The notes under the pieces were generated by a model, which worked only from the letters and a program-made list of their open reading frames with translations, was not told where the DNA came from and did no database searches. The translations under genes and the position numbers were made by a program. DNA of 64,000 bases from positions 1 through 64,000 of the forward strand of contig JAHBBC010000006.1 of NCBI GenBank assembly GCA_019915015.1. The letters are read 5' to 3'. The stretch's first letter is position 1, and every line of letters begins with the position of its first letter. Positions 29,541 through 41,639 of this stretch are shown here, one piece after another. This DNA comes from Auriscalpium vulgare. Lineage: Eukaryota; Basidiomycota; Agaricomycetes; Russulales; Auriscalpiaceae.

Positions 29541-30787
29541 GTAGGTGGCCGTTATGATCAGCTGGGAGACCCGGGCGGCGGCGAGAGGGAGTCGGTGTGG
29601 CCATGCTGGTGCGTGAGCGCGCCAGCCAGTGTTGGGGCGGCGCGGGACAGCGCGGTGTTGACTGGCGCATGTCGAGCAGACGCAGGGGGCTCGGTCGCGC
29701 TTGCCATATTGATGTGGGCCTGCGACTTCGGCGTGGGCGGTGACGCGGGCGTGGGCTTGCATCGAGCGGGTGCGGGGGACGCGGACGCGGGCCTGGGCGT
29801 GCAGCAGGGTGGTGGGGCGACGAGGACTGGCGCGAGTGCGGGTTTGGGGTTGTATGAGTCTCGCGGGACGCCTGCTCACCGGCCTCGAGCCCCTTGGGCT
29901 CGTCTCCTCGACCTGCTCCTCCTCTCTTCACTCCTTCGCCCTTCATCCTTCTCCTCCTCCCGAGCACGTGCGACACGGCTGACGTGGGGCCAGCGCGCGA
30001 TACATCGTCGAGTGCATGTCGATGCGCTGGCGCCGCTGAGCGCGGTGACGTGGCGGCGGTGCGCGGCACGTCGTTGGCGTTCGAGTGCATCTTGATGTGC
30101 AGTGCGTTGAGTGCATGCGCGGCAGTGCCGTGATGGCTCGGCATCGGCCGGCGATTTCGTGACATCCAACTCTGTGCACGAAGGAGGAGAAGCGGAGGGC
30201 CGTGGTGAGGAGGACGCGCGTGGGTGCGTCGCTGGTGGATGAGAGTGCAGGATGGAGGTGCCTGGTTAGTTGTGCGCGGCGACCGACAACGCGCGACATG
30301 CAGGCAAGCCGCGTGTGCTGGCATGGGCCGGTCTTGTAGAGCGTGCCGCTGTGAGCGTAGCTCAGTTGGTTGCTGGCAGGGTGGGAGTATGGCGATGGAT
30401 GTTGTATGGTGGCGAAAGGCTCGGCGATGATGCGCGCACAGGCGTAGAGTCGTTGCAGAGTCACCGTCGTCAAGGAGACGCGGTGTCGAATCTGACGACA
30501 CAGACGAGTGACGTGGCAGGCATGGAGTCGATGGGCGGGCACCGATGTGTGTTGGCAGGTGTGTCGAGAGCAATTTGAGAGCACGGGAGTCAAGTAAGGG
30601 GTGGGGATGGGCAGCATTGGTAGAACGCGGGCGCGAGGCCGGGCCGGCCGGACAAACACCACCGGAAGGCGCCGGCAATCAAACAGGCAATCAACCGGCA
30701 CCCGGCGACCATGACCGAATAGATGCAGGCACGACGTCGAAAAACCCCCTAGTAAACGATTCAACTTCGTAAACTCAGGGAATCGTA
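29541..30787. other. No supported gene
   Basis: GC-rich sequence with long overlapping open frames on both strands, typical of low stop density. None has a recognisable domain, and the codon pattern does not favour one frame. GTAGCTCAGTTGGT at about 30357 resembles a tRNA D-arm, but no B box or cloverleaf follows. Confidence 0.4.
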
Positions 30788-31153
30788 ACATTTCTTTCCT
30801 ATTGTTTTCAGAACTACTGTGGTGTGCATCCGTAAATGACACCATGTCTCTTGACTACCAAAGTACTGCCCAACTCAAATATCTGTATTCTCAAGACTGC
30901 CCCCGTAGAAGAAATTGCACTCAAGATATTTGGCTTAAGTGTCCCAATTCAATACCTGGCGGCCTGCACGAGCTTGCGAGTGAGGCCGGCCAGGTATTGA
31001 TTGGGGCATGGTTGGGTCCATGTTTGTTGTGAAATTGGAGGGTCAAAGAGCGCAGTAACTACATATCCTACATATCCTACACAATAATATTCATACAAAG
31101 CTAGAAACGGAATCGTACCTGCCGTGCTTAGCACCGGCCCACTCCCAGCAAGT
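30788..31153. repeat. Repeat R2, copy b
   Basis: This is the inverted counterpart of 20776-21137, including the hairpin (30950-30999) whose arms begin CAATACCTGGC. It is preceded by a scrambled form of the R1 terminus (ACGATTCA...GGGAATCGTAA at 30758-30787). Similarity to copy a ends at AGT (31153), the point where the interrupted helicase exon resumes in copy a. Confidence 0.87.
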
Positions 31154-31324
31154 GAATACAAACAGCATGACACAATAGATTCAGCATATGGTATACAACC
31201 ACACCAGAGAAAACACAAAGCACCGGTAACTACGTACATATCCCCTACTGAGCCCTGCTCAAGGTTATATCTGACAAACGTGAGTTGAGTGTTCTGTGAG
31301 AAAAGTCTTGATCAATGACTTACT

Positions 31325-34078
31325 TCATGTACCAATGTGAACAAGGGGGACCCAGAAATGCAAGGCTTTGAGTTCCTCATTTCTCCTCATCTCTTTTGTC
31401 ACAGCCTTGAGAACCTTGGCAGCATCTTTGAAGTCAACTGGTTTGTTTGGGTTCTCAGGATGAATCATTCTTTTGTAGAACTCTTTAGCCAAGATAGGGC
31501 CAACATTGTCATCCATGGCCCACAGTGTACCAACAACACCTCTGAAGCCACAAAATTGCATACCAGCCGCCAGACTGATCCCTTCATCAGGGGTATTGTC
31601 TTGGTCAACAGCTGCAGTGTGACAAGCAGATAGAACAGCTAGCTCAGCATTTGGCAAGTTGGCTTTCAACAGATCAAGTATAGTGAACCTAGCATTATCA
31701 TGCAGTTCAAATGATGACTTGAATGGCTGCTCTGTATCTAAATGGCCATGAGAAGCAAAATGAATCCAGGGGGATTTGGCAAGGCTCTCTATCATAGTAC
31801 TATGAGTGACTTCACTTCCAATCAGCTTCTGTATATTGCAGCCCACATTCTGCACATAGTCAATCTCTTCATAGACCTTTGGCAAAGAGCTTGTTGCCAT
31901 TGCAAGGATTTTTGGTGTAGCTCCTCTCTCTTTCTCTACAATGCCTTTCCTAGCTTGGATAAGTGAGCTAAGAGTTGAAGTATAGGAGTGGATATATTTC
32001 TGTGAGAGCTTTTGCTGAGGGCCAATAAATGGCTGTGCTGCATGTATGGGTAGTGCGCATAGTTTTCCTGATAGACACCACCAAATTCTGGAGTTCTTGG
32101 CCAAACCCAGCTCATCCAACTTCTGGAAGATGTGACATACAATATACTTCCATAGATGACTTAGGACTTGGTGGATGGTCTCATCCATACAACTATCATC
32201 ATGTACTAGCGAGGAACTCTCTGCTGGATGATTGGAAAGCTGTCCTGATTTTAATCCTTTTGCCAACCAACCAACAATTTCAAATACTGTTCCTATGGTA
32301 GTGTCTGGCAGGGGCACATTGATAGGTTCTGCCTCAACATTATAGAGAATCAAAGCATCTGAGCGATGGTAAGAAACATTGACGAGAATGACAGGTCCCT
32401 CTGAAGCAGCTCTTCTGATGTTTGAGAAAGATGGAATGGTAAGAAATGACTCAAATCCTGGTACACCTTGTATCTCTCTGACAAGTTCATTCCACCTTTC
32501 ATTCAACTGTCTCTTTCTTGTCAATTGTCTCTCCACATGACTGCTCAAATACTGAGATCCAGCATTATGAGTGGTTGTCAATTGATCCAACTGCTGAGTG
32601 ACACTTTCAAATTGCTCAGCAAGCGATGAATTTGCATTTTTCAACTGCTCCATCGGATATCTATATGCTCTCATCTTGGACCATAGAATGCCTCGCCCTT
32701 GTTCCCAGACCTCAACTGCTTCTTGCAAGTCCCCACTCTCAATTGCCCATGAAACAGCATTTGAGGCCAAATCTGATATTCCTTGCACAGTCTGGAAGAA
32801 ATTGTGCTGTAGCTCTGGGGTAGGAAATATAGTTGAGCACTCTTCAAGAAGCAGTAGAGCCTTTTGATAGGCATGTGTAGCAGACTTGTGCTTGTATTGA
32901 TGGGCCAGGGTAGTCCATTCGAAAGTACATCTCAGTCTCATTGTCGGACCAGCATAGATATAATCACTAGCATGTTCAAAGTTCTCCCATGCCTCATTAG
33001 AAATGGTTGAGCCATACTGACTGTCTCTAGTAATGATACAATGGCCAAGGTTTTGCAGGCTAAAGATGACATTTGGATGTCCCTCACCAAAAGCTGTATA
33101 TGCTTCTGTAAACAAATACATAGCCTCCTCCAGATCTGACATTCTGCCCAACTGCTCAAACTGAGTCCACACAGCAAGGGCCAGGTTATTGAGACTCGAT
33201 GAGCGATCAGGATGGCCTGGAGGTGTCAAATTCAGGGCCTCTCTGTGCAGCACAATAGCCTCCTCCAGATCTGACACTCTGCCCAGCTGCTCAAACTGGG
33301 TCTTCAAAGCATGTGCCATATTGTTGAGGCTTGATGAGCGATTGGGATGGCCTGGAGGTCTCAAATTCAGGGCCTCTCTGTGCAGCATAATAGCCTCCTC
33401 CAGATCTGACACTCTGCCCAGCTGCTTAAACTGGGTCTGCAAAGTATGTGCCAGATTATTGAGACTTGATGAGCGATTGGGATGACCTGGAGGTATCAAA
33501 TTCAGGGCCTCTCTGTGCAGCACAATAGCCTCCTCCAGATCTGACACTCTGCCCAGCTGCTTAAACTGGGTCTGCAAAGTATGTGCCAGATTATTGAGAC
33601 TTGATGAGCGATTGGGATGACCTGGAGGTATCAAATTCAGGGCCTCTCTGTGCAGCACAATAGCCTCCTCCAGATCTGACATTCTGCCCAACTGCTCAAA
33701 CTGAGTCCACACAGCAAGGGCCAGGTTATTGAGACTCGATGAGCGATCAGGATGGCCTGGAGGTCTCAAATTCAGGGCCTCTCTGTGCAGCACAATAGCC
33801 TCCTCCAGATCTGACACTCTGCCCAGCTGCTCAAACTGGGTCTTCACAGCATTTGCCAAGTTATTGAGACTCATTGAGTGATCAGGATGGCCTGGAGGTC
33901 TCAAATTCAGGGCCTCTCTGTGCAGCACCATAGCCTCCTTCAGATCTGCCATTCTGCCCAGCTGCTGAAACTGGGCATGCAATGCAGTTGCCAGGTTGTA
34001 CAGTCCCCTGGGCCGATTTGGATGTCCTGAAGGCATCAAGTCCAGTTCAGATCTGAATTCTGTGATTGGGTCTGCCAT
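31325..34078 (-). CDS. TPR-CHAT protein
   Basis: A single-exon frame of 917 aa starts at the ATG at 34078. The N-terminal 350 residues are seven TPR-type repeats of 45 aa (HPNRSSSLNNLA...ALNLRPPG), nearly identical at DNA level with a 135-bp period. A degenerate helical region follows, then a C-terminal CHAT protease-like domain with the catalytic His in IHFASHGHLD and Cys in AVLSACHTAA, and the motif GFRGVVGTLWAMDD. CHAT is a caspase-like peptidase fold; TPRs normally bind protein partners. TPR-CHAT proteins are numerous in Agaricomycetes with unknown roles. Third positions are clearly richer in A/T than in the GC-rich neighbours. I cannot exclude a short 5' exon upstream. Confidence 0.92.
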   Translation of the reverse strand: MADPITEFRSELDLMPSGHPNRPRGLYNLATALHAQFQQLGRMADLKEAMVLHREALNLRPPGHPDHSMSLNNLANAVKTQFEQLGRVSDLEEAIVLHREALNLRPPGHPDRSSSLNNLALAVWTQFEQLGRMSDLEEAIVLHREALNLIPPGHPNRSSSLNNLAHTLQTQFKQLGRVSDLEEAIVLHREALNLIPPGHPNRSSSLNNLAHTLQTQFKQLGRVSDLEEAIMLHREALNLRPPGHPNRSSSLNNMAHALKTQFEQLGRVSDLEEAIVLHREALNLTPPGHPDRSSSLNNLALAVWTQFEQLGRMSDLEEAMYLFTEAYTAFGEGHPNVIFSLQNLGHCIITRDSQYGSTISNEAWENFEHASDYIYAGPTMRLRCTFEWTTLAHQYKHKSATHAYQKALLLLEECSTIFPTPELQHNFFQTVQGISDLASNAVSWAIESGDLQEAVEVWEQGRGILWSKMRAYRYPMEQLKNANSSLAEQFESVTQQLDQLTTTHNAGSQYLSSHVERQLTRKRQLNERWNELVREIQGVPGFESFLTIPSFSNIRRAASEGPVILVNVSYHRSDALILYNVEAEPINVPLPDTTIGTVFEIVGWLAKGLKSGQLSNHPAESSSLVHDDSCMDETIHQVLSHLWKYIVCHIFQKLDELGLAKNSRIWWCLSGKLCALPIHAAQPFIGPQQKLSQKYIHSYTSTLSSLIQARKGIVEKERGATPKILAMATSSLPKVYEEIDYVQNVGCNIQKLIGSEVTHSTMIESLAKSPWIHFASHGHLDTEQPFKSSFELHDNARFTILDLLKANLPNAELAVLSACHTAAVDQDNTPDEGISLAAGMQFCGFRGVVGTLWAMDDNVGPILAKEFYKRMIHPENPNKPVDFKDAAKVLKAVTKEMRRNEELKALHFWVPLVHIGT

Positions 34079-36747
34079 TGCCTTAAGGAAGAGCAAACAC
34101 TTATCAGGGTGACCTCAGGGAAAGTTTATACACTCACTGGCTCACTGTGGTAGTGTCTCTGGTGAATTTCTTTGGTCAAGATGTTGATAATGAGTGCCTG
34201 GCAAAGATATTTGGTGTGAGATTGATTGGCTCCGACGGCCCGGGGAGGCAACTCACTGCAAGGAGATGGTGGTTGAGGGCAAAGAGGCAGCGCACATCTT
34301 TATCGATCCCATCTCATGATGCGCAGCGCATTACGTAAGAGTTTGCGTCTTCCCAGTTCGCTCCCTTGTTCCTCAAGAGCACAACCCATCCCTTCTCTCA
34401 TCGAACAACGGCATTGACGATTCGTGTCAGAACGCACATCTGCGATGGCCTTACCTCTCGCGTTGCCCGCAAGTAAGGATCCCACATATTGGAGGGGAGC
34501 AGCGTGAGCAGCGCTGGTTACGCTGAGACCGCATAGCGTGTCCGAGGGCCCGGGTGTTCTGGTGAGTACACGTGTCAGTAGCAGTCAGTTCGAATCGTGA
34601 CGCTCACAGGTTGTCCGTACAGCGAGGCATTCACGGCCTTCAGTCGCAGCTGCGGCTGCGGCGACATCGAGTCGAAATACGGCGGGCAGAGATCGTGCGA
34701 CTGCGAGCGTCACCGCGTGCATGGCGGAGGCAGTCTGCATACACTGTTGAGCTCGTCAGTTCTTCATCTACCTTCCTTTGCCATCCACAGCATCTCCTAC
34801 AGTAGCGCGACCACCGGCTTTCAACACGCTATCTCGCAGCCAATACATCACGCTCGTCACCCGTCCTCTCCAACCTCTCCATGGACCTATCCCATCCGGC
34901 AATGGCCATGCACAGCGACGCCCCTTGATGCCCTTACCCATCGAGTCGTCTTCCGAGCCGACTGTTTCGCGCTGATGACGTGGCGAATGCGCCCGAGCAG
35001 AAGACCACGGCGCGAACCTGCTGAAGGGGAACTGCTCACCGGCCACGCAACCTGCCGCTGATGGCAGCCAAGATCGACCGGGCACGCGACCGCGACAATG
35101 CCAGAGCTATCGTACTCATACAGCGCGTGTCAGTGCAATGGATGGTGGAGCCGTCAGCGCACTCGGCCCCTTGCAGTGTCCTGCCTAGTGTACTGTGCCG
35201 CGAACGTATACGTAGCGCGTAGATTTTTCGTTCTCATTCACTTTGAAATGACATGGCTTTTAGTTATCACTGAATGCCGCTGGTGACAAGTAACTGTATT
35301 AGCGTGATGCTCAAGGTACAGGAAGCCGGAGATCGGCGTGGTGAATATGTACATAGTGTATGCGGGCCCACAGCTGTAGTCTGGAGACGATGGACACAGA
35401 GAGCCATCGACAAGTGTCGCGTCCAACGACGCATTCATATCAGCGCGCGCAGAACCCGGCGAGGGATCTGCACACAGCAATCTCCCGCGCCGCCCAACTC
35501 ACCCGCGCTCGTGATGGAAAGTCGGTGTTGTTGGCGATCTCCTCGATCGGTTCGATATTGGGATGATGAGGCCGCCGGCGCACGGGGCCGGCGAAGATCC
35601 TGTGGCCCGTCGTACGCTGCGGACGTTCAAACGCCTCGTTTCCTCGGACGGACGTGGCTGGTGCGCCCTGGGACCAGGCCGAGGGCTTCGACCCCGATCG
35701 ATCACGCCGTCATGCCATATAGGTGCTTGGATGGATGCGTCGTCGGGCACAAGCAGCTGTCGACGTTCGACGGTATCATATGAGACTCGTCGTCCAGGCT
35801 TTTGTCGGTCTTGCTGTCAGCACCCAGGACAAGGCCAGGATACGCAGCCCGTCGGGGCACTCGGTGTTGCCAAACCCGTGGGCGTCTGCCTGGTCGGGCT
35901 GCGAGTCGTCGAGGCTAGGACGTAAATGAGTAGTTGCGTTGGCAATAATATGGGACGACGGACCAGTCAACCAGAGCGAACGTGATCGCATATGTAGTTG
36001 TGAAGGTACAGGCCGCTCGCTCGCCTACTGGTGACCGTCGAGTTCACGTCGATGTCTGCAGATTCAATTAGATCAGTCATTAGTCTCCGAAAGATGCCTA
36101 TAACACGAGTGCGCACCGACAAAGGGTGTGCGCATGGCGCTGGGGCATCCAGGGAACGGCGCTACGAAGTCGAATCTGTCGGCTTTGAGTTATGTTTGCG
36201 GCAGTGGCGGCCCACAGGTTGAGCACGTACCACATGCATGCATTCCAGCGCGGGCAGTCGGTGCAGAGCATGCGGCACACAGAGGGGAGAGGTAAGTTGC
36301 AAGTGAAAGCGACGCTGCGCTGAACACGGCAGTCACATCAACGGGCGCGGCCCGAGGGCCGGACGCCACCAATTGAATAAATTTCTCCCGCATCGTGCCA
36401 TTGCCAGCGCAGTGCCTAGTTCCGCACCGGTCTACGCTAATCTACAGGGGAATACAATGTGTCCTTCGTACGAGGTCCTTCGACGGGGGCACTTTCGCGC
36501 AGCAGCTCGACCTCCATCGAATTGCGAAGACCTGAGGTACGACTTCGCCGCGAGGACGTCCTGGTGTGCGCGCATGCGCACAGACATAACGGCACAGACG
36601 GATCCTCCTCCGTGTCGCGGAGGACTGCGCGTGCCCGCGGGATCAACAAATCCGGCTCGACGGACTCCCGACGACCCGACGTTCGTCAGGGAGGGTTGCT
36701 TCTGCGAGCGAGACGCCAGGCGGGTGGAGCTCGTAGACACTAGCCTC
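34079..36747. other. No supported gene
   Basis: Short frames occur in all six phases. None is longer than about 170 codons or shows a domain, and I find no consistent exon chain. Decayed gene remnants are likely. Confidence 0.4.
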
Positions 36748-36789
36748 GGTCGGTGCAATGCAGCTCGGAGACCACCGCACGCGTCTAGT

Positions 36790-37520
36790 GCGGGTGCTGA
36801 GTAGACAGACGGTAGAGACGGTGCTGTGCGAGCAGACGGCCAGCTCTTGTAAGCCGAGCACCGACGACTCCAGCCCGCAAGCGCACACTGCCCGCCCGTC
36901 CCCCACGTCGATCCACTCCATCCGCTCATGCCTCTTCACGAACTCATCGACGCCGCCGTGTCCGTCCTCCCCTGTCCACGAACCGCCAACATTCCAAAAC
37001 GCATCCAGCGCAACGCCGCGGGGTCCAGGGAGCGCGCGGTGCTGATTGCACAGATGCACGAGCGTGGGCAGGCGGGCGCGTAGAGCGCGTCGTGCACCGG
37101 CGCGAGCTTCGTGGGCTCGGTGCGCGCAGCAGGTGGGGAGGGTGGGAGGAGCGCGTGCTGCAGGGGCAGGCGGCGCGTCGGGTGAGAGACGAGGCGCAAA
37201 TGCGCGGTGAGGTCAACGAGCGCATCGGACACGTAGCCCGCGTACAGCGGGGCTAGATCTAGAGAGAGCGGCGTAAGGTTGGATGCACTGCCAACTTGAA
37301 AATAACATGGCCGCGCACCATATTTGACTCCAGGAGGACGAGCGCGCTTGTCCCGTCGGTTCGTCGCGCTGACAGTGCGGAAGGCGCCAGCGCTGCTGAA
37401 GGTCCTGTCGACGGCGCGCAGACTGCAGAGATCGGGCGTAAAAGATAGTTGGTTGGCGAGCAGGATGGTGGGGAGGCTGAAGGGGCCGCGGGCATGATGA
37501 AGTGTGCGACAAGCTTTGGG
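36790..37520 (-). pseudogene. F-box-like gene remnant
   Basis: Minus-strand pieces match the F-box-like family found at 43-58 kb. The N-terminal part reads SLPTILLANQLSF and LRAVDRTFSSAGAFRTVSAT, followed by NRRDKRARP. The C-terminal part reads VDEFVKRHERMEWIDVGDG then ACGLES. The frames needed change several times, the central repeat region is eroded and no continuous product is possible. Sequence around 36748-36860 resembles 41640-41740, so this remnant and the one at 41.6-42.4 kb belong to one duplicated segment. Confidence 0.65.
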
Positions 37521-37959
37521 CGCTTCCCTGTTCGCCCGCGTTCCCCTTCCCCGCAGCTTCCCCGCGCCCGGGCACGTCTTTCTTATCCTCACCCTCGCAT
37601 GCTACGAGCGCTCAGGGGATGAAGGTAGCCGAAGACTCGTGGATTCAAGCTACGAGAAGAAGGTCGCAATGCGGGAATGGGTGAACTCGACGATCAGATG
37701 AGTGCATGCAGAGTGCGTGCCTCGGTGCAACATCCTCTTATACTTTGCTCACTTTTTGCAGGACACATCGTATCTACCATCCCAATATCCCACTTGCCGC
37801 TGCGTACTGGCGAGTCATGAGCCTCGCTCTACGTCCTCCATCCTCGATCGCGGGCGTGCTGCCACCCAGAGGGCCAGAAAGGCCTGCGACGAGCCAACTC
37901 TTGACTTGCGAGGCGCAAAATGGCCTCGCAGAGTCGCACATACCAAGTCATTAGCAATG

Positions 37960-38570
37960 AACACGACCGTCGGCGATGTCAATCGCTCCGCCCTCCTACC
38001 CGGCTACAGCTCGCTCCAGTGCCTCCTCATCCAGCCCTATGTCCCCTTCCGTTCCTCCTCAACTCGAAACCGTGAGCGGTGCTTCCACCCCTAGTTTCTC
38101 TCAAATCGACGGCGAGGTCACGCGAACGGATGCTCACGAGGCGATCGAACAGCACGGCCGCAAGGAGGATCACGACAGCTCGCAGAGCTTCACCTTCTCG
38201 AGCACGCACCAGGACTCGACGGACCGCGTCGCGGAGGTCGAGATGGACGCCGAGAACGGCTTTGTTGACTGTTCAAGAACACTCGCCAGAAGCTTGCGGA
38301 CTGCGCGGATGGTAGTGGACGTATGTAAGTCCTTTCAATTGTGTGTGTTGGGCCAGAGTGCTAACGATGTAGTAGCATGGGCGACGGCGCGCAATACTCA
38401 CCAAGAGAAGATCGGACCACTCTCCTGTACTCCCGGTATTCGCACCGCAACGCTTCCGCCAGCCGACCACGGCGCACTCGCCCACCCTCGTTGCTGCCAC
38501 TCGAAGTACTCGCGGGAGAAGATGTCCTCTCCTGTCCTGCGCAAGCGAACTTCGTCGTAGAGTTATAGGC
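37960..38570 (+). pseudogene. Duplicated unknown gene remnant, copy 1
   Basis: A frame from 37976 encodes a Ser/Thr-rich segment with IDGEVTRTDAHEAIEQHGRK and an acidic stretch, then RTARMVVD. Related but shifted text recurs at 39.7-40.4 kb (PTDGEVVRTT..., AQSFTLL) and more weakly at 42.4-42.8 kb. I do not recognise the ancestral protein. It is probably intron-containing and decayed. Confidence 0.4.
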
Positions 38571-39690
38571 TCTTCGTTCTGAAGGGCTCATATGTGTTTT
38601 GGCTTCGCGCTGTGAGTATGCCCTCGTCATCCTATCATCCTATCGCTGAAATCTCTTAACAGACTTCATTGGATTCTAGGAACATCTTTATCCAGGCGAA
38701 TTGTACTGGCTCCATCGCGACTTCGTGTAGCCCAGGTCCATCCATCCTCACATCCGCACCTTCGCACGACATCACAGAGACTTTCCTACACCAACCGTCG
38801 TCTCCGAGCTCGCGAACCCGCGTATAACCTCGCCGCTGTGCCGCTCTCTTCCGCATCGCGCAGATCATTCCTGTTCGTCCCATTCGTCATTTACAGTCCG
38901 TCGGGCGGTGGCGGCTATGCGCGTGGAATGTGCACCAGCGGATCTTGGACGAGCCCGTCGCGCTGCTGTGCCTCGGGCGCGGCTTGCTGGAACCTCATCT
39001 GGGCCGCAACAGACCCGTGCTGGAGTGCTTTGTACTTGGAGCGCGGGCGACGGAGCTGCAGTACGGACTCACCGGCGGGCTGGGGAAGCGTACGAAGTTG
39101 TAGCAAGGCGATCTCGCACAGCTGGTGAGAGTTGCAAGCAGCCGGAGTACGAGGAGGCGTCGCTGACAGAGCCTATGGACACATGTGCCGATGCAGCACC
39201 AACTGTATCCCTGAACGTTCGCACTGAACGATGACTCGCTGCAGACCGATTTCACGTCCTCGAATCACGCCGCGCCCGACTCACTCCTTGGATACTAGAC
39301 GCGTCTGCCCAGCCCGCACTCCGACCACTTGACCAGGCGATTCTCCCTCTCCCTGTGCCTCAATGTCCACCTACCACGGGCTCATGAACGAGCAGATCTC
39401 GCCGAACATCACGCGCGCTATCCCACACCCGGAGGATTGGTCCGCTGACACCGTGGCTCTCCTGTTAATAGTTATCCGCAGCTCAAGTCAGATCGCGCGC
39501 GCACCATCCTCCTCCAGCTCTAGGCGCTCGACGAGCAGATGCCCACAGCCGATTGATCGCGCATGCTGCGGCCTGGAAAGCCCCGCGACGATATACTCAA
39601 CAGGAGCACGCGCTCGAAGTGCAACGCGCAGAGTGGCTCGCGCATCTGAGCAACAAGTCAATGTCAGTCAACATGAGGGTCCACGATTAT
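38571..39690. other. No supported gene
   Basis: Short, frame-shifted open stretches only. A region near 38830-39110 has a protein-like plus-strand frame with Cys and Trp residues but no recognisable domain. Confidence 0.35.
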
Positions 39691-40430
39691 AATGGATCCC
39701 GCTCGCCTCTTCTCCCGGCACGTCGTCGCGCCGGTGCCTCACCCAGTCATACCTTTCTCCCCGGGTTCCCGCCCAACTCCACTTCCTCTCAGAAGAATCA
39801 GAACTCGTTGCTTCCACCCCCAGTCCCTCTCCAACCGACGGCGAGGTCGTGCGAACGACTACAACGGCTGGCAGGCCTCATGAGGGCCGCGATCGTGCGC
39901 AGAGCTTCACGCTCTTAAGCATGCACAAAAACGCGACGGATCACGAAATGGAGAACGCTACATACGCCGAGAACCTCGATGTCGACTTGTACAAGAATGC
40001 GCCAGAAGTCCGCGGATCGTGCGCGGATGGCAGTGGAGCAGACCGCTGCGCGGGATGCTGCGCGGCCTGCGCCTGCCGACCATCGCAACTCACCACATGT
40101 ATAGCACATCAACGTGGAAGTGATCGATGAGAGCGACGGCGAAACTGAAGAGCATCACCCCGTCAATGGTGCGTGCACATCCCGGGTGAAGACGAGAACG
40201 ATGGCCCGATGTCGCATGTTTCTTTGCCGAAGGTGGACGAGCCGCGGCGACGGATGCCTCTTATCACCCCAAGAGAGCTACGTCGTCGACTCGTCGCTGC
40301 GCCTGCTCTGGAAATCAGCAACATGCACACGGTCGCCCAGTCCACCTTCCCTACCGTCGAGACCCTTGCCCGCTCGCATGACGTGGCGCTCGCGCCTGAG
40401 CTGAAGATCACCGCACGAGGCTGCTGAAGG
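39691..40430 (+). pseudogene. Duplicated unknown gene remnant, copy 2
   Basis: Plus-strand pieces resemble copy 1 (GEVVRTT, AQSFTLL) and continue with IDESDGETEEHHPVN, then after a probable intron SHVSLPKVDEPRRRMPLITP, ending at a stop at 40427. Copy 3 near 42.5 kb has the same order (acidic segment with DDHHPG, then MPQVSLPL). I can name no domain. The shared order shows a tandem or segmental duplication of one unknown gene. Confidence 0.45.
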
Positions 40431-41639
40431 GGATGTCGCGCGGGGGCTGCACCATCATACTGGTCGTCAAGCGTACGTCTGTGATTTCATGTTTGCCATG
40501 TACAGTTGCAGTGCAGTGTCGTGGTCGTCAGATTGACTATCACACTGCTCGTCAGTCCTTGTTCCCCATGTAGATCATTCATACAATGCGCTGCACTTCA
40601 TATTACATGGGCGCAATGCGAGTGTATTGAGACAGTGTGTGCGTATCAAACGACCATGCGTGCGATCGGGCCAATTGGCCACATACAGAGCGGGCAGCAC
40701 CGTGCTAGCAGCGATCGAAGTGTGAATTCGCTCGTGCCGCGGGCGCGAGAGCGTGTAGAACCCGTGGTAAAAAGGCCGTAAGGTGCCGTATATGCGCGTA
40801 TCGGCATCGGCGCACGCGCTAAGTTCGAGCCGTGAAAATGAGAACCATAATGAACTATAGAGAAAGAGTCACATAGGAGGAGTGGCGCCTGCGGTGCCTG
40901 TTGTTCGTCGGCGGCTCGGCCGAGTACTCCTCGTACTCGTCTCGTCTTCACTGTTGCCGTGGCCCTGGTGGTGGTGATGGTGGTGATGTTGGCCCTGCGG
41001 CGCGGAGACGTGCCCGGACGCCGACGCGGAGGCTGGATGACCAGTCATTGCAGCGTGAACGGCCAATGACGCAGGCATGACGAGGTGTGCTGATGAAGCC
41101 GCCGGTTCCGCGAGGGCATCCTGCACGTGTGATACCGCTTGACTCTGGATGTTGAGGACGACATGGTGTAGCACGCACGGATAGTGCGGCACGCGCGGAG
41201 AGATAGACGCAGACTCACACCGGACGTGACCGGATGGTCGGGGAAGACGTCGCACGGGCCCACGGGATCGACGAGCTCGGCTAGACGAGCTCGAAGCGAG
41301 AGCTACGTGTGGGAGGGTAGAGGAGGGTAGTGAGAGTCGGGCGTGGCTGCCGATTGGATGCGCCGTCTTCGCGATTCACGACCGACTATCGTGCGCACGG
41401 ATCTGCACAGGAAGAGGACGCCGCGGCCGCAGTTGTTTATTTTAGGGCGATCGGCAAGCAGAGGGTGGCGTAGGGACGGGCTCGTGGGTACGGGTTGAGA
41501 GTGTCGATGAAAGTGCAGGATGGTTGTACCTAGGCATTGGGAGAACGCAGACTAGGAGAGAAAAGGGTCTGCACAGGGCACAAGGCACACGAATGGAAGA
41601 CGCACAGACTTGAGTACCAGCTGTTAGCTAGATCGTGTC
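40431..41639. other. No supported gene
   Basis: Open frames are short and mixed. A GGTGGTGATGGTGGTGATG run near 40970 encodes poly-His on the minus strand, which is simple sequence and not evidence of a gene. Confidence 0.4.

Noticed and set aside
30353..30425. tRNA gene suggested by GTAGCTCAGTTGGT
   Set aside because: No B box, no T-arm and no acceptor pairing follow at tRNA distance.
28470..30678. Long minus-strand frames around the G-alpha fragment as intact genes
   Set aside because: Several phases are open at once in GC-rich sequence and only the short helical-domain piece has recognisable protein similarity.
40955..41010. Poly-His stretch as a metal-binding protein
   Set aside because: It is a GGT/GAT simple repeat read in one of six frames with no surrounding gene.
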